A program made the position numbers and the translations under genes. This document shows positions 9,436 through 17,437 of a DNA stretch of 64,000 nucleotides, piece by piece (the first letter of the stretch is position 1; each line of letters begins with the position of its first letter). The notes beneath the pieces were generated by a model. It had not been told where the DNA came from and did no database searches. It saw only the letters and a list, made by a program, of their open reading frames with translations. This stretch comes from Streptomyces bicolor (GTDB taxonomy: Bacteria > Actinomycetota > Actinomycetes > Streptomycetales > Streptomycetaceae): positions 1-64,000 of the forward strand of contig NZ_JOFS01000024.1 of the NCBI RefSeq assembly GCF_000719285.1. Direction: 5' to 3'.

Positions 9436-10350
9436 ATGCGCCACCGCACTCTGGGCCCTCACCGCGTGAGCGCGATCGGCCTCGGCGTGATGCCGCTGTC
9501 CCTCGAGGGCCGCCCCGACGAGGAGCGCGCCCTGGCCACCGTGCACGCCGCCCTGGACTCGGGGGTGACGCTGCTGGACACGGCGGACTCGTACCATCTG
9601 CCGGGCGCCGGGCCCGGCCACAACGAACTCCTGGTCGCCCGCGCGCTGGCCGCGTACGGCGGCGACACGGACGGCGTTCTGGTGGCCACCAAGGGCGGCC
9701 GCGGCAGACCGTCCGACGGCGGCTGGACGGTCAACGGCGACCCCCGCCACCTCAAGGCCGCCGCCGAGGCCTCGATCCGGCGACTCGGCGTGGAGGCGAT
9801 CGGGCTCTATCAGTTGCACAAGCCCGACCCGGCCGTCCCGTTCGAGGAGTCGGTCGGTGCCCTGCGTGAACTGCTCGACGAGGGCAAGATCCGCCTGGCC
9901 GGCGTCTCCAACACGGACGCGGACGAGATCCGCAGCGCCCACCGGATCCTCGGCGACCGGCTGGTGTCGGTGCAGAACCAGTACTCGCCCGCCGTCCGGG
10001 ACAGCGAGGCCGAGCTGCGGCTCTGCGCCGAGCTCGGGCTGGCGTTCCTGCCGTGGAGCCCGCTGGGCGGGATCTCCCGCAGCTCGTTGGACGGGCCGTC
10101 ACGGTCGGAGGGCGAGGGGCGCTTCGGTGCGTTCCACGCCGTGGCGGACGCGCACGGCGTCAGTCCTCAGCAGGTGTGCCTGGCCTGGCTGCTGGCGCGG
10201 TCCCCGGCCGTGATCCCGATTCCGGGGGCGAGCCGCCCGGAGTCGATACGGGACTCGGCGGCCGCGGCTGAGCTGGTGCTCGACGCGGAGGAGCTGCGAC
10301 GGCTTGACGGTGTGGAGGAGCTGGCACGGCTGGACGGTGTGGAGGAGTGA
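9436..10350 (+). CDS. Aldo/keto reductase
   Basis: A 304-residue NADPH-dependent aldo/keto reductase. Family features are the N-terminal LGPHRVSAIGLGVMPLS, the catalytic Asp-Tyr (LLDTADSYHLPG), Lys in VATKGGRG, the His/Lys site YQLHKPDPAV, and the cofactor-binding IPIPGASRPESI near the C terminus. The ATG at 9436 follows the previous stop (TGACATG), which identifies the start over a longer in-frame extension. The last 17 residues contain a tandem near-copy (RRLDGVEEL then ARLDGVEE) encoded by a 27-bp duplication at 10291-10344. Confidence 0.9.
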   Translation: MRHRTLGPHRVSAIGLGVMPLSLEGRPDEERALATVHAALDSGVTLLDTADSYHLPGAGPGHNELLVARALAAYGGDTDGVLVATKGGRGRPSDGGWTVNGDPRHLKAAAEASIRRLGVEAIGLYQLHKPDPAVPFEESVGALRELLDEGKIRLAGVSNTDADEIRSAHRILGDRLVSVQNQYSPAVRDSEAELRLCAELGLAFLPWSPLGGISRSSLDGPSRSEGEGRFGAFHAVADAHGVSPQQVCLAWLLARSPAVIPIPGASRPESIRDSAAAAELVLDAEELRRLDGVEELARLDGVEE

Positions 10351-10369
10351 GAAGGGCTTCCCCCTCGCC

Positions 10370-11905
10370 CTACCGGCCCTCCGCCTCCACGCCCATGTCC
10401 TCCCCGTCGGGCCCCGTCTCCGCGTCCCGCACCCCGAGCAGGCGGCGAGTGAGGTGGTCGTGGTCGGAGAGGAGCTCGTCGAGGGCGGCGCGGACGTCGT
10501 CCGGTTCCGTGCGGGGCGACTCGCGCTCGGCCGCGATCAGTACGGAGCGCCGTACCAGCTCCTTGGTGAAGGAGGCCGTCGTGCCCTCCGTGCGGGCCAC
10601 CACCTCGTCGGCGATGTCCTTGCCGAGGCCGAGACCGGCGCCGTAGAGCTGGAGGAGGCGGGCGCGGCCCTCGGCGTCGGGCAGCGGGATCTCGACGGCG
10701 AGGTCGATACGGCCGGGGCGCTGGGCCAGGGCCGGCTCCAGCAGGTCGGCGCGGTTGGTGGTGAGGAGGAAGGCGACGTCGGCGTCGTCGCCGAGGCCGT
10801 CCATCTCGTTGAGGACCTGGAAGAGCAGGGGCTGGTCGCCACCGCCGTAGTCGCGGGCCTCGGCGATCAGGTCGCAGTCCTCCAGGACGACGAGCGCCGG
10901 CTGGAGCATCCGGGCCAGGGCGCAGGCGGGGCCGATGGCGGAAATGCTGGTGCCGGACAGGATCACCACCGTGAACTGCGGGAGGTGGGAGAGCAGATAG
11001 CGGATCGTGTGGGTCTTGCCGGTGCCGGGCGGGCCGTACAGCAGCAGGCCCCGGCGCAGGTGCTGGCCCGCCGCGCGCAGTTGCTCGCGGCGCCGGGCGA
11101 CGCCCATGACCTGGCGTTCGAGGCGTTCCAGGAGGCCGGCGGGCAGGACGACGTCGTCGCGGGTGAGGGCGGGGCGGCGGTGGAAGCTGAAGGGTCCGAG
11201 GCCGTGCCGGAACTCGGCGCCCTCGAAGGAGAGGACCTGGCCGCGGAAGACGTTGTGTTCGCGTACGAGGGTGTCGAGCCCGGCGAGCAGACGGTCCGCG
11301 AACTCCTTGTCCCGCGCGAGGACCTCCACCTCGACCTTGTTGCGCCCGTACTCGTCCTGCGGCCCGCGCAGCAGCACCGCGAACCGTTCGTCGCCGTCCC
11401 GGCCGAGGTAGAACCCGCAGGAGACGCAGGCCAGTTCGGTATCCGGCGCGACGGGGAGGTGGGCGTAGTCGACGGCGCCGATCACGAAGTGGTCGTAGCG
11501 GTCGGCCGCGTCGAGGATGTCGCCGAGGGTGAGGTCGCCGTGGTGCCGCCCACCGCGCAGGCCGATCAGTTCGTGGGAGCGGGCGGGATCGGCGGCGAAC
11601 CAGCGCTCCAGGGCGAGGTGGACGTTGGGCAGGTCGTACGGCGCGTAGGCCGCCTTGACGACGGGGCGGTCGGTGGGGGTGGCGCCCAGGTGCGCCTGCA
11701 GGCGGGTGCTGAGGTTGCGGCCGTCTTCCTGGTCGTTGCGTGATGCGCGGCTGACCGCCGTGAGGAACTCGTGGAAGAGGTCGTTCACTTGCTCGATCGA
11801 GACGGAGGGCGGCTCGCGGTCCCGCACGTTCGGAGACGGCTCACGGTCCGGCGCGTGGAGTGACGGCTCATGTTCGCGTGCGAGGGGTGACGCCTCTTGC
11901 GCCAT
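10370..11905 (-). CDS. AAA-family ATPase (CDC48/FtsH-like module)
   Basis: A 511-residue AAA ATPase. The ATG at 11905 has an AGGAGG Shine-Dalgarno sequence. Residues 1-35 are a low-complexity tail repeating REHEPS/REPS motifs. Residues about 40-260 form an unrecognised N domain. The AAA core follows, with Walker A LLYGPPGTGKTHTIR, Walker B LVVLEDCDLI, sensor-1 LLTTNRADLLEPAL and arginine-finger region QRPGRIDLAVEI. Such single-ring actinobacterial AAA proteins have no established substrate. The gene stands alone, converging on the aldo/keto reductase. Confidence 0.8.
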   Translation of the reverse strand: MAQEASPLAREHEPSLHAPDREPSPNVRDREPPSVSIEQVNDLFHEFLTAVSRASRNDQEDGRNLSTRLQAHLGATPTDRPVVKAAYAPYDLPNVHLALERWFAADPARSHELIGLRGGRHHGDLTLGDILDAADRYDHFVIGAVDYAHLPVAPDTELACVSCGFYLGRDGDERFAVLLRGPQDEYGRNKVEVEVLARDKEFADRLLAGLDTLVREHNVFRGQVLSFEGAEFRHGLGPFSFHRRPALTRDDVVLPAGLLERLERQVMGVARRREQLRAAGQHLRRGLLLYGPPGTGKTHTIRYLLSHLPQFTVVILSGTSISAIGPACALARMLQPALVVLEDCDLIAEARDYGGGDQPLLFQVLNEMDGLGDDADVAFLLTTNRADLLEPALAQRPGRIDLAVEIPLPDAEGRARLLQLYGAGLGLGKDIADEVVARTEGTTASFTKELVRRSVLIAAERESPRTEPDDVRAALDELLSDHDHLTRRLLGVRDAETGPDGEDMGVEAEGR

Positions 11906-12003
11906 GCCCGCCTCCTGGTGGTCAGCCCGGATCAGGGCCTCCAGCGTGCGGGCCCGGCGAGGGGCGGGTCAAAGGGTTTTGGGTGAGCGGGGGTGAACGG
12001 CCC

Positions 12004-12042
12004 GCGAAGGGGCGGGCCCTCGCCTCGGGCCCGCCCCTTCGC
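12004..12042. repeat. Perfect 16-bp inverted repeat
   Basis: Arms 12004-12019 and 12027-12042 with a 7-base loop lie about 100 bases upstream of the AAA gene and before the MarR remnant. No live gene ends here. It is probably an orphaned terminator from the decayed region. Confidence 0.5.
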
Positions 12043-12159
12043 TCCCCCGGTGCGGTGGCTGTGCGCGCGAACCACTCCCGGCCCCCTCCGGGCGCCCCGT
12101 GAACACCAGGAGCAGGCCGGCGATCGGGCCGCGGACCTCCTCGCCCTCCCGCGCGTCCA

Positions 12160-12341
12160 CTCGATGTCGGGCCCGGCTGGTGTGCGGGGCGGAGAAGGCC
12201 CGGGCGGCCAAGGAGGTCGCCGACGCGGTGGTCGCCGAGGTCGAGAGGAGTGGGAGGAGCACCTCGGGAAGCGCCGGATGAAGCGGTTGCGGGAGGCGCT
12301 GACGCTGCTGCGGGAGATCGCGGATCCGTGGGCCTGGCAAT
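12160..12341 (+). pseudogene. MarR-family regulator remnant (C-terminal fragment, frameshifted)
   Basis: The reading frame from 12168 gives RARLVCGAEKARAAKEVADA, resembling the MarR wing and dimerisation helix. It continues to VVAEVER near 12249, and one base must then be added to resume EWEEHLGKRRMKRLREALT to 12341. The normal N-terminal DNA-binding half is missing and no start precedes it. This is a dead gene in the 590-base gap between the AAA ATPase and the symporter. Confidence 0.6.
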
Positions 12342-12395
12342 GTGAACCGGGCGGCCGAGCGACGGGGGAGCTACTCGGCCGCCCGGAGTGTGATG

Positions 12396-12436
12396 CCGGA
12401 CGCCCGGCCCCGGTTCAGGCGGGGCCGGACGTCCGG
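12396..12436 (-). terminator. Terminator of dctA
   Basis: A 16-bp stem with one mismatch (12396-12411 with 12421-12436, 9-base loop) lies about 60 bases after the symporter stop. A second 11-bp inverted repeat (12349-12359 with 12374-12384) follows, so two hairpins stand in series. Confidence 0.65.
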
Positions 12437-12497
12437 AGCGAGGAGAGGGTCGGAGGCCTTGGGGCGGCGCGAGGGCCGAGCCCCCTCAGGGGCGGGC

Positions 12498-13889
12498 CTA
12501 CGCCTTGGCGAGTTCCTTGTCGCCGCTCTGTTCCGGCGCCTCCGCGGCCGGGCCGCCGTGACCGTCGTCGTCCAGCAGGGTCTTCTCGTCGAACGGGAGC
12601 TGTCCGGCGAGCACCTGGCTGACCTTGTCCTTGTCGATCTCCTTGGTCCAGGTTCCGATCAGGACCGTGGCGACGGCGTTGCCCGCGAAGTTCGTCAGGG
12701 CACGGGCCTCGCTCATGAAGCGGTCGATGCCGACGATGAGGCCGATGCCGTCCACCAGGGCGGGCTTGTGCGACTGGAGGCCGCCCGCGAGGGTGGCCAG
12801 GCCCGCGCCCGTCACACCGGCCGCGCCCTTCGAAGCGACCAGCAGGAACAGCAGCAGCGGGATCTGCTCACCGATGGACATCGGCGTACCCATCGCGTCG
12901 GCGATGAACAGGGACGCCATGGTCATGTAGATCATGGTGCCGTCGAGGTTGAAGGAGTAGCCGGTCGGGACGGTGATGCCGACGACCGGCTTGCTGACGC
13001 CGAGGTGCTCCATCTTCGCGATGAGGCGCGGCAGCGCGGACTCGGAGGACGAGGTCGACAGGATCAGCAGGAACTCACGGCCCAGGTACTTGAAGAGCGT
13101 GAGGATGTTGAGGCCGGCGACGATCCGCAGCAGCGCGCCGAGCACGATGAAGACGAAGAGGAAGCAGGTGACGTAGAAGCCCAGCATCAGGATGGCCAGC
13201 TTCTTGAGCGCGTCGACACCCGCGGAGCCGGTGACGGCGGCGATGGCGCCGAAAGCACCGACGGGGGCGGCCCACATCACCATGGCGAGAATGCGGAACA
13301 CGAGGCGCTGGATGTGCTCCACACCGCGCAGGATCGGCTCACCGGCCGAGCCCATGGCCTGCAGCGCGAAGCCGGCGAGCAGCGCGATGAGCAGGGTCTG
13401 CAGGACCGTCTCCGAGGTGAAGGCGGAGACCATCGTGGTCGGGATGAGGCCGAGCAGGAACTCGGTGGTGTCCTTGGCCTCCGAGTCGACCTGCTCATGA
13501 CCGGCGTCCTTGATGGCGTCGGTGATCTGCAGGCCCGTGCCCGGCTCCAGGATGTTGCCGACGACAAGGCCGATACCGAGCGCGACGAGCGACATCGCCA
13601 GGAAGTAGACCATCGCGATACCGCCGACGGCACCGACCTTGGCGGCCTTCCGTACCGAGCCGATGCCCAGCACGATCGTGCAGAAGATGATCGGCGAGAT
13701 CATCATCTTGATCAGGTTCACGAAGCCCGTGCCGATGGGCTTCAGCTCGACAGCGAAGTCGGGTGCGACCAGACCCACGGTGATACCGAGGGCCACCGCG
13801 ATGATCACGGCGATGTAGAGGTAGTGCGTGCGGTCCCGCTTGGTGACGGGTGCGGCAGGTGCCGTATCGGGGGAACTGGCGGCGGCCAC
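12498..13889 (-). CDS. dctA: C4-dicarboxylate:cation symporter (DctA-like)
   Basis: A dicarboxylate/amino acid:cation symporter that takes up succinate, fumarate or malate. Eight transmembrane segments and two hairpins are expected. The diagnostic motifs are the serine-rich tip LILSTSSSESALPRL, TGYSFNLDGTMIYMTMA (helix 7) and the DRFMSEARALTNFAGNAVAT block (helix 8 substrate site). The GTG at 13889 is chosen because AAGGAGGG lies 5 bases upstream; upstream in-frame ATGs lack a Shine-Dalgarno sequence. It is divergent from a CitA-type sensor kinase, which fits dicarboxylate-induced expression. Confidence 0.92.
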   Translation of the reverse strand: MAAASSPDTAPAAPVTKRDRTHYLYIAVIIAVALGITVGLVAPDFAVELKPIGTGFVNLIKMMISPIIFCTIVLGIGSVRKAAKVGAVGGIAMVYFLAMSLVALGIGLVVGNILEPGTGLQITDAIKDAGHEQVDSEAKDTTEFLLGLIPTTMVSAFTSETVLQTLLIALLAGFALQAMGSAGEPILRGVEHIQRLVFRILAMVMWAAPVGAFGAIAAVTGSAGVDALKKLAILMLGFYVTCFLFVFIVLGALLRIVAGLNILTLFKYLGREFLLILSTSSSESALPRLIAKMEHLGVSKPVVGITVPTGYSFNLDGTMIYMTMASLFIADAMGTPMSIGEQIPLLLFLLVASKGAAGVTGAGLATLAGGLQSHKPALVDGIGLIVGIDRFMSEARALTNFAGNAVATVLIGTWTKEIDKDKVSQVLAGQLPFDEKTLLDDDGHGGPAAEAPEQSGDKELAKA

Positions 13890-14119
13890 GGCTGCCCTCC
13901 TTGACGTCTTCGTCGGCATCACCGGCGTGCGGCTCACGTCCGGGGTGGGGGTTCGCTGATCAGGTGCCGCGCCCCGGGGAGGGGCACGCCGCCCCGGGGA
14001 CGGGGGTGTCATGCGGGGGTGTCTTCATTCAGCGATGCGGTGACTATCTCCTGCCGTGTGAGGGCGGTCACCCTTCCGTTCATTTAGTTCACAATCGGCC
14101 AGCGAGGCAGACTGACGAC

Positions 14120-15913
14120 ATGCGCATCCCCGCCATTCCGCGCCCCCGCAGCCTGGCCGGCCAGCTCTTCGCCATGCAGGCCGTGCTGATAGCGGTGCTC
14201 GTCGCCGGGTACGCGGTGTTCACCTACGTCAGCGACCGCGGCCAGGCCGAGGAGGCGGCGGGTCGGCAGGCCATGGCGGTGGCCCAGTCGATCGCCGACG
14301 CCCCCTCCGTACGGGAGGCGATCCGCACCGCCGACCCCACGGCCGAGCTCCAGCCGTACGCGCTCCGTGTCCAGCACGACGCCGACGTCGACTTCGTCAC
14401 GATCATGAACCCCGAGGGCATCCGCTGGACGCACCCCGATCCGGAGCAGATCGGCCAGCACTTCCGCGGCCACACGGAGCGCGCCCTGCGAGGCGAGCCC
14501 TTCACGGAGGTGTACACGGGCACGCTCGGCCCCTCAGTCCGCGCGGTCGTACCGATCTACGACGGTGGGCGGGACCCGGCGGACATCGTCGGGCTGGTCA
14601 GCGCGGGTATCCGGGTCGAGGCGATCAGCAAGCGGGTGCAGGACCAGCTGACGGCCCTGATCGGGGTGGCGGGGGGCGCGCTGGCGCTGGGCGCGATCGG
14701 GACGTACGTCATCAACGCCCGGCTGCGCCGGCACACGCACGGCATGAACGCGGCCGAGCTGAGCCGGATGCACGACTACCACCAGGCCGCGTTGCATGCG
14801 GTGCGTGAGGGGTTGCTGATGCTGGACGGGCAGTACCGGGTGGCGTTGATCAACGACGGTGGGCGGGAGCTGCTGGGGGTGGCGGGCGATGTGGTGGGGC
14901 GCTCGGTCGCGGAGCTGGGCCTGCCCGCGCCGCTGACCGGGGCGCTGCTGGCGTCCGAGCCGAGGGTGGACGAGGTGCATCTGACGGCGGAACGGGTGCT
15001 CGTGGTCAACACCTCCCCGGTGTCGGGCGGCGAGCGGCGCGGGACGGTGGTGACGCTCCGGGACGTCACCGAACTCCAGTCCCTGATGGGCGAGTTGGAC
15101 TCCGAACGGGGCTTCACGCAGGCGCTCCGCTCACAGGCGCACGAGGCGGCGAACCGTCTGCATACGGTCGTATCGCTCATCGAGCTGGGGCGAGCCGAGG
15201 AGGCGGTGGAGTTCGCGACCGCCGAGTTGGAGCTGGCGCAAGCGCTGACGGATCAGGTCGTCGCGGCGGTGAGCGAGCCGGTGCTGGCCGCACTGCTGCT
15301 CGGGAAGACCGCGCAGGCGAACGAGCGGGGCGTGGAGCTGGTGGTGTCTGAGGACAGCCGGCTGGACGACGGGCTGCTGCCGGACGCTCTGCCGTCGCGG
15401 GACCTGGTGACGATACTGGGCAACCTGATCGACAACGCGGTGGACGCGGCGCAGGGGAGTGTGGGGGCGCGGGTGACGGTGACTGCGTATGCCGAGGGTG
15501 GCGAGCTGGTGCTGCGGGTGTCCGACACCGGGGCGGGGGTGGATCCCACGCATGCGGAGGCGGTGTTCCAGCGGGGGTTCTCCACGAAGCCGGCGGGGCC
15601 GGGGGGTCGGGGGCTGGGGTTGGCGCTGGTGCGGCAGGCCGTGGGGCGGCATGAAGGGGAGTTGTTGGTTGCGGAGGCCGACGGGGGTGGGGCCGTGTTT
15701 GAGGTGCGGTTGCCGTTGGGGGGCGGGGACGGATCCGGGGGAGGGGCCGGGTCCGCGGAGGGCGCGGGTTCCGAGGACGGGGCCGCTTCGGCGGAGGGGA
15801 CCGGGTCCGAGGTGAGGGCCGGGCCGGCGCAGGGCTCTGATTCCGCAGACGGCGTCGCTTCGGCGGACGGGACCGTTTCCAGGGGCTCGGTGGTTTCGAG
15901 AGGTGACGTATGA
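14120..15913 (+). CDS. CitA/DcuS-family sensor histidine kinase
   Basis: A 597-residue membrane kinase. TM1 is near residues 14-35, an extracytoplasmic PASc-type sensor spans about 36-175, and TM2 follows (LTALIGVAGGALALGAIGTYV). A cytoplasmic PAS domain comes next, then the phospho-acceptor box LRSQAHEAANRLHTV and the HATPase motifs LGNLIDNAVDAA, VSDTGAGVD and GRGLGLALV. The last 65 residues are an unusual Gly/Ser/Ala/Glu tail. The protein is in the family that senses C4-dicarboxylates or citrate and is divergent from dctA. Its stop overlaps the response regulator start (ATGA). Confidence 0.92.
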   Translation: MRIPAIPRPRSLAGQLFAMQAVLIAVLVAGYAVFTYVSDRGQAEEAAGRQAMAVAQSIADAPSVREAIRTADPTAELQPYALRVQHDADVDFVTIMNPEGIRWTHPDPEQIGQHFRGHTERALRGEPFTEVYTGTLGPSVRAVVPIYDGGRDPADIVGLVSAGIRVEAISKRVQDQLTALIGVAGGALALGAIGTYVINARLRRHTHGMNAAELSRMHDYHQAALHAVREGLLMLDGQYRVALINDGGRELLGVAGDVVGRSVAELGLPAPLTGALLASEPRVDEVHLTAERVLVVNTSPVSGGERRGTVVTLRDVTELQSLMGELDSERGFTQALRSQAHEAANRLHTVVSLIELGRAEEAVEFATAELELAQALTDQVVAAVSEPVLAALLLGKTAQANERGVELVVSEDSRLDDGLLPDALPSRDLVTILGNLIDNAVDAAQGSVGARVTVTAYAEGGELVLRVSDTGAGVDPTHAEAVFQRGFSTKPAGPGGRGLGLALVRQAVGRHEGELLVAEADGGGAVFEVRLPLGGGDGSGGGAGSAEGAGSEDGAASAEGTGSEVRAGPAQGSDSADGVASADGTVSRGSVVSRGDV

Positions 15914-16614
15914 CGGCGGCGGCCGAACAGGCGATTCGCGTCCTGGTCGTGGAGGACGACCCCGTGGCGGCGGACGCGCACATGATGTACGTCGGGCGGG
16001 TCCCGGGGTTCGTCGCGGTCGGCAAGGCGCACACGGGCGCGGAGGCGCGGCGCGCGCTGGAGCGGACGCCGGTGGATCTGCTGCTGCTGGATCTTCACCT
16101 GCCGGATGTGCACGGGTTGCAGTTGGCCCGGTCGTTGCGGGCGGCCGGGCATCACGCGGATGTGATCGCGGTGACGTCGGCACGGGATCTGGCGGTGGTG
16201 CGGGAGGGGGTGTCGCTGGGGGTCGTGCAGTACGTACTGAAGCCGTTCACGTTCGCGACGCTGCGGGATCGGCTCGTGCGGTACGCCGAGTTCCATGCGG
16301 CGGTGGGGGAGGCGAGCGGGCAGGACGAGGTGGACCGGGCGTTGGCGGCGCTGCGGGCGCCGGGGCCGGCCGCGTTGCCGAAGGGGTTGAGCGGGCCGAC
16401 CTTGGAGCGGGTGACGGGGGCGCTGCGGGAGGTGGAGGAGGGGCTCACCGCGGCGGGGGTTGCTGAGGCCGTGGGGATTTCTCGGATCACGGCTCGGCGG
16501 TATCTGGAGCATCTGGTGGAGGCGGGGAGGGCTGAGCGGGCGCCGGTTTATGGGCAGGTGGGGCGGCCCGAGTTGGTTTATCGGTGGGTTCGGGGGGTGG
16601 AGAAGGGGCGTTAG
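15910..16614 (+). CDS. CitB/DcuR-family response regulator
   Basis: A 234-residue regulator. The receiver domain has the acidic pair EDD at residues 15-17, phospho-acceptor D61 in LLLLDLHLPDVHG, the switch Thr in VIAVTSARD and Lys in YVLKPFTF. The C-terminal half ends in a helix-turn-helix (GLTAAGVAEAVGISRITARRYLEHL). It is coupled to the preceding kinase and probably activates the divergent symporter gene. Confidence 0.93.
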   Translation: MTAAAEQAIRVLVVEDDPVAADAHMMYVGRVPGFVAVGKAHTGAEARRALERTPVDLLLLDLHLPDVHGLQLARSLRAAGHHADVIAVTSARDLAVVREGVSLGVVQYVLKPFTFATLRDRLVRYAEFHAAVGEASGQDEVDRALAALRAPGPAALPKGLSGPTLERVTGALREVEEGLTAAGVAEAVGISRITARRYLEHLVEAGRAERAPVYGQVGRPELVYRWVRGVEKGR

Positions 16615-16639
16615 AGGGAGGGGGAAGGGTCCAGGGGGG

Positions 16640-16862
16640 CGGCTCGGGCGCGGGTTGGGCTGCTGTGGCCGGGGCGTTTGCGCGGGTGAAGGCGTCGGCG
16701 GCCTCGAGGCAGGCGGCGCGGGCCTCGGTGTGGTGGTCGGCGGCCTCGTAGGCGACGGTCAGGATCGCCAGTGTCTGCCCCTCGCCGACCACGCGCCGGC
16801 TCCGCGGTGACGGTCGCCGGCGGCCTGGTGCAGGTCGCGGGCCCGGGTGCGGGCTTCGACCG
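16640..16862 (-). pseudogene. Remnant of an NB-ARC-TPR protein (C-terminal TPR end)
   Basis: On the minus strand one frame gives VEARTRARDLHQAAGDRHRG (from about 16860). After a frame change near 16785 another gives GQTLAILTVAYEAADHHTEA, continuing with CLEAADAFTRANA. Both match the last TPR units of the intact protein at 18207-20387 (THARDLF...AAGDRHRE and GQTLYNLAVTREAADHHTEA). The middle of the repeat and everything upstream are gone. It is the debris of a third family member. Confidence 0.65.
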
Positions 16863-16870
16863 CCTGGAAT

Positions 16871-17410
16871 TCACGCCCCCTTCGCGTACCACACGACCTG
16901 CCAGGCCAGCCCCGCCACGGCCAACGCCTCCGCCACCGACAGCACGACGAGCAGCGGCCCGGAATCACCGTCCGCCCAGAACAGGACCAGCGCAGCCAAC
17001 GGCACGGCGCAGAAGGCCAGCAGGTCCACCAGGAGCTGGACGGCCTTACGGGACCGGCGCCGCGCATCCCCCCGGTGCGCGGTCTCCCAACCGAACGCCC
17101 GGAAACCGCCACCCGGTTCGGCCAGCGCCGCAAGCCGCGGCCCGAGATCCTCGCGGACGTACCTGCCGATCGCGGAGATCTTCTCGTCGTTCACGAGGTA
17201 GGTCCACCCCAGCACGACACACACCGGCGGCAGCGCGAGCAGCATCGACGCCTGCTTGGCCTGGGCGGCCGCGGCGATGACGGCGGCGACGACGGCCAGC
17301 GTGACGTAGAGCAGGTTGTCCCGGAACCCGATGCGCGCCTTCTGCTCGTCCTTCACGCTCTGGTACTCGGCGAGCAGCAACTGCCCGACGGTGACGTCCT
17401 GTTCCGGCAC
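16871..17410 (-). CDS. Small multi-pass membrane protein, unknown family
   Basis: A 179-residue protein from the GTG at 17410, which has a purine-rich GGGGGAAGGGAA Shine-Dalgarno sequence. It has a cytoplasmic-looking N terminus (EYQSVKDEQKARIGFRDN), two adjacent membrane helices (LLYVTLAVVAAVIAAAAQ and MLLALPPVCVVLGWTYLV), a charged middle, then two more helices (LVDLLAFCAVPLAALVLFW and the LLVVLSVAEALAVAGLAW run). It is divergent from the phosphorylase-fold gene with only 27 bases between the starts. The two are therefore probably one functional unit in a conflict system, with this protein a possible membrane-acting partner. That role is inference. Confidence 0.7.
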   Translation of the reverse strand: MPEQDVTVGQLLLAEYQSVKDEQKARIGFRDNLLYVTLAVVAAVIAAAAQAKQASMLLALPPVCVVLGWTYLVNDEKISAIGRYVREDLGPRLAALAEPGGGFRAFGWETAHRGDARRRSRKAVQLLVDLLAFCAVPLAALVLFWADGDSGPLLVVLSVAEALAVAGLAWQVVWYAKGA

Positions 17411-17437
17411 TCGATTCCCTTCCCCCGGCTGTACGTT

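Noticed and set aside
12342..13904. 520-residue plus-strand reading frame opposite dctA
   Set aside because: Rich in His, Asp, Glu and Arg and without any motif. The minus strand encodes an intact symporter.
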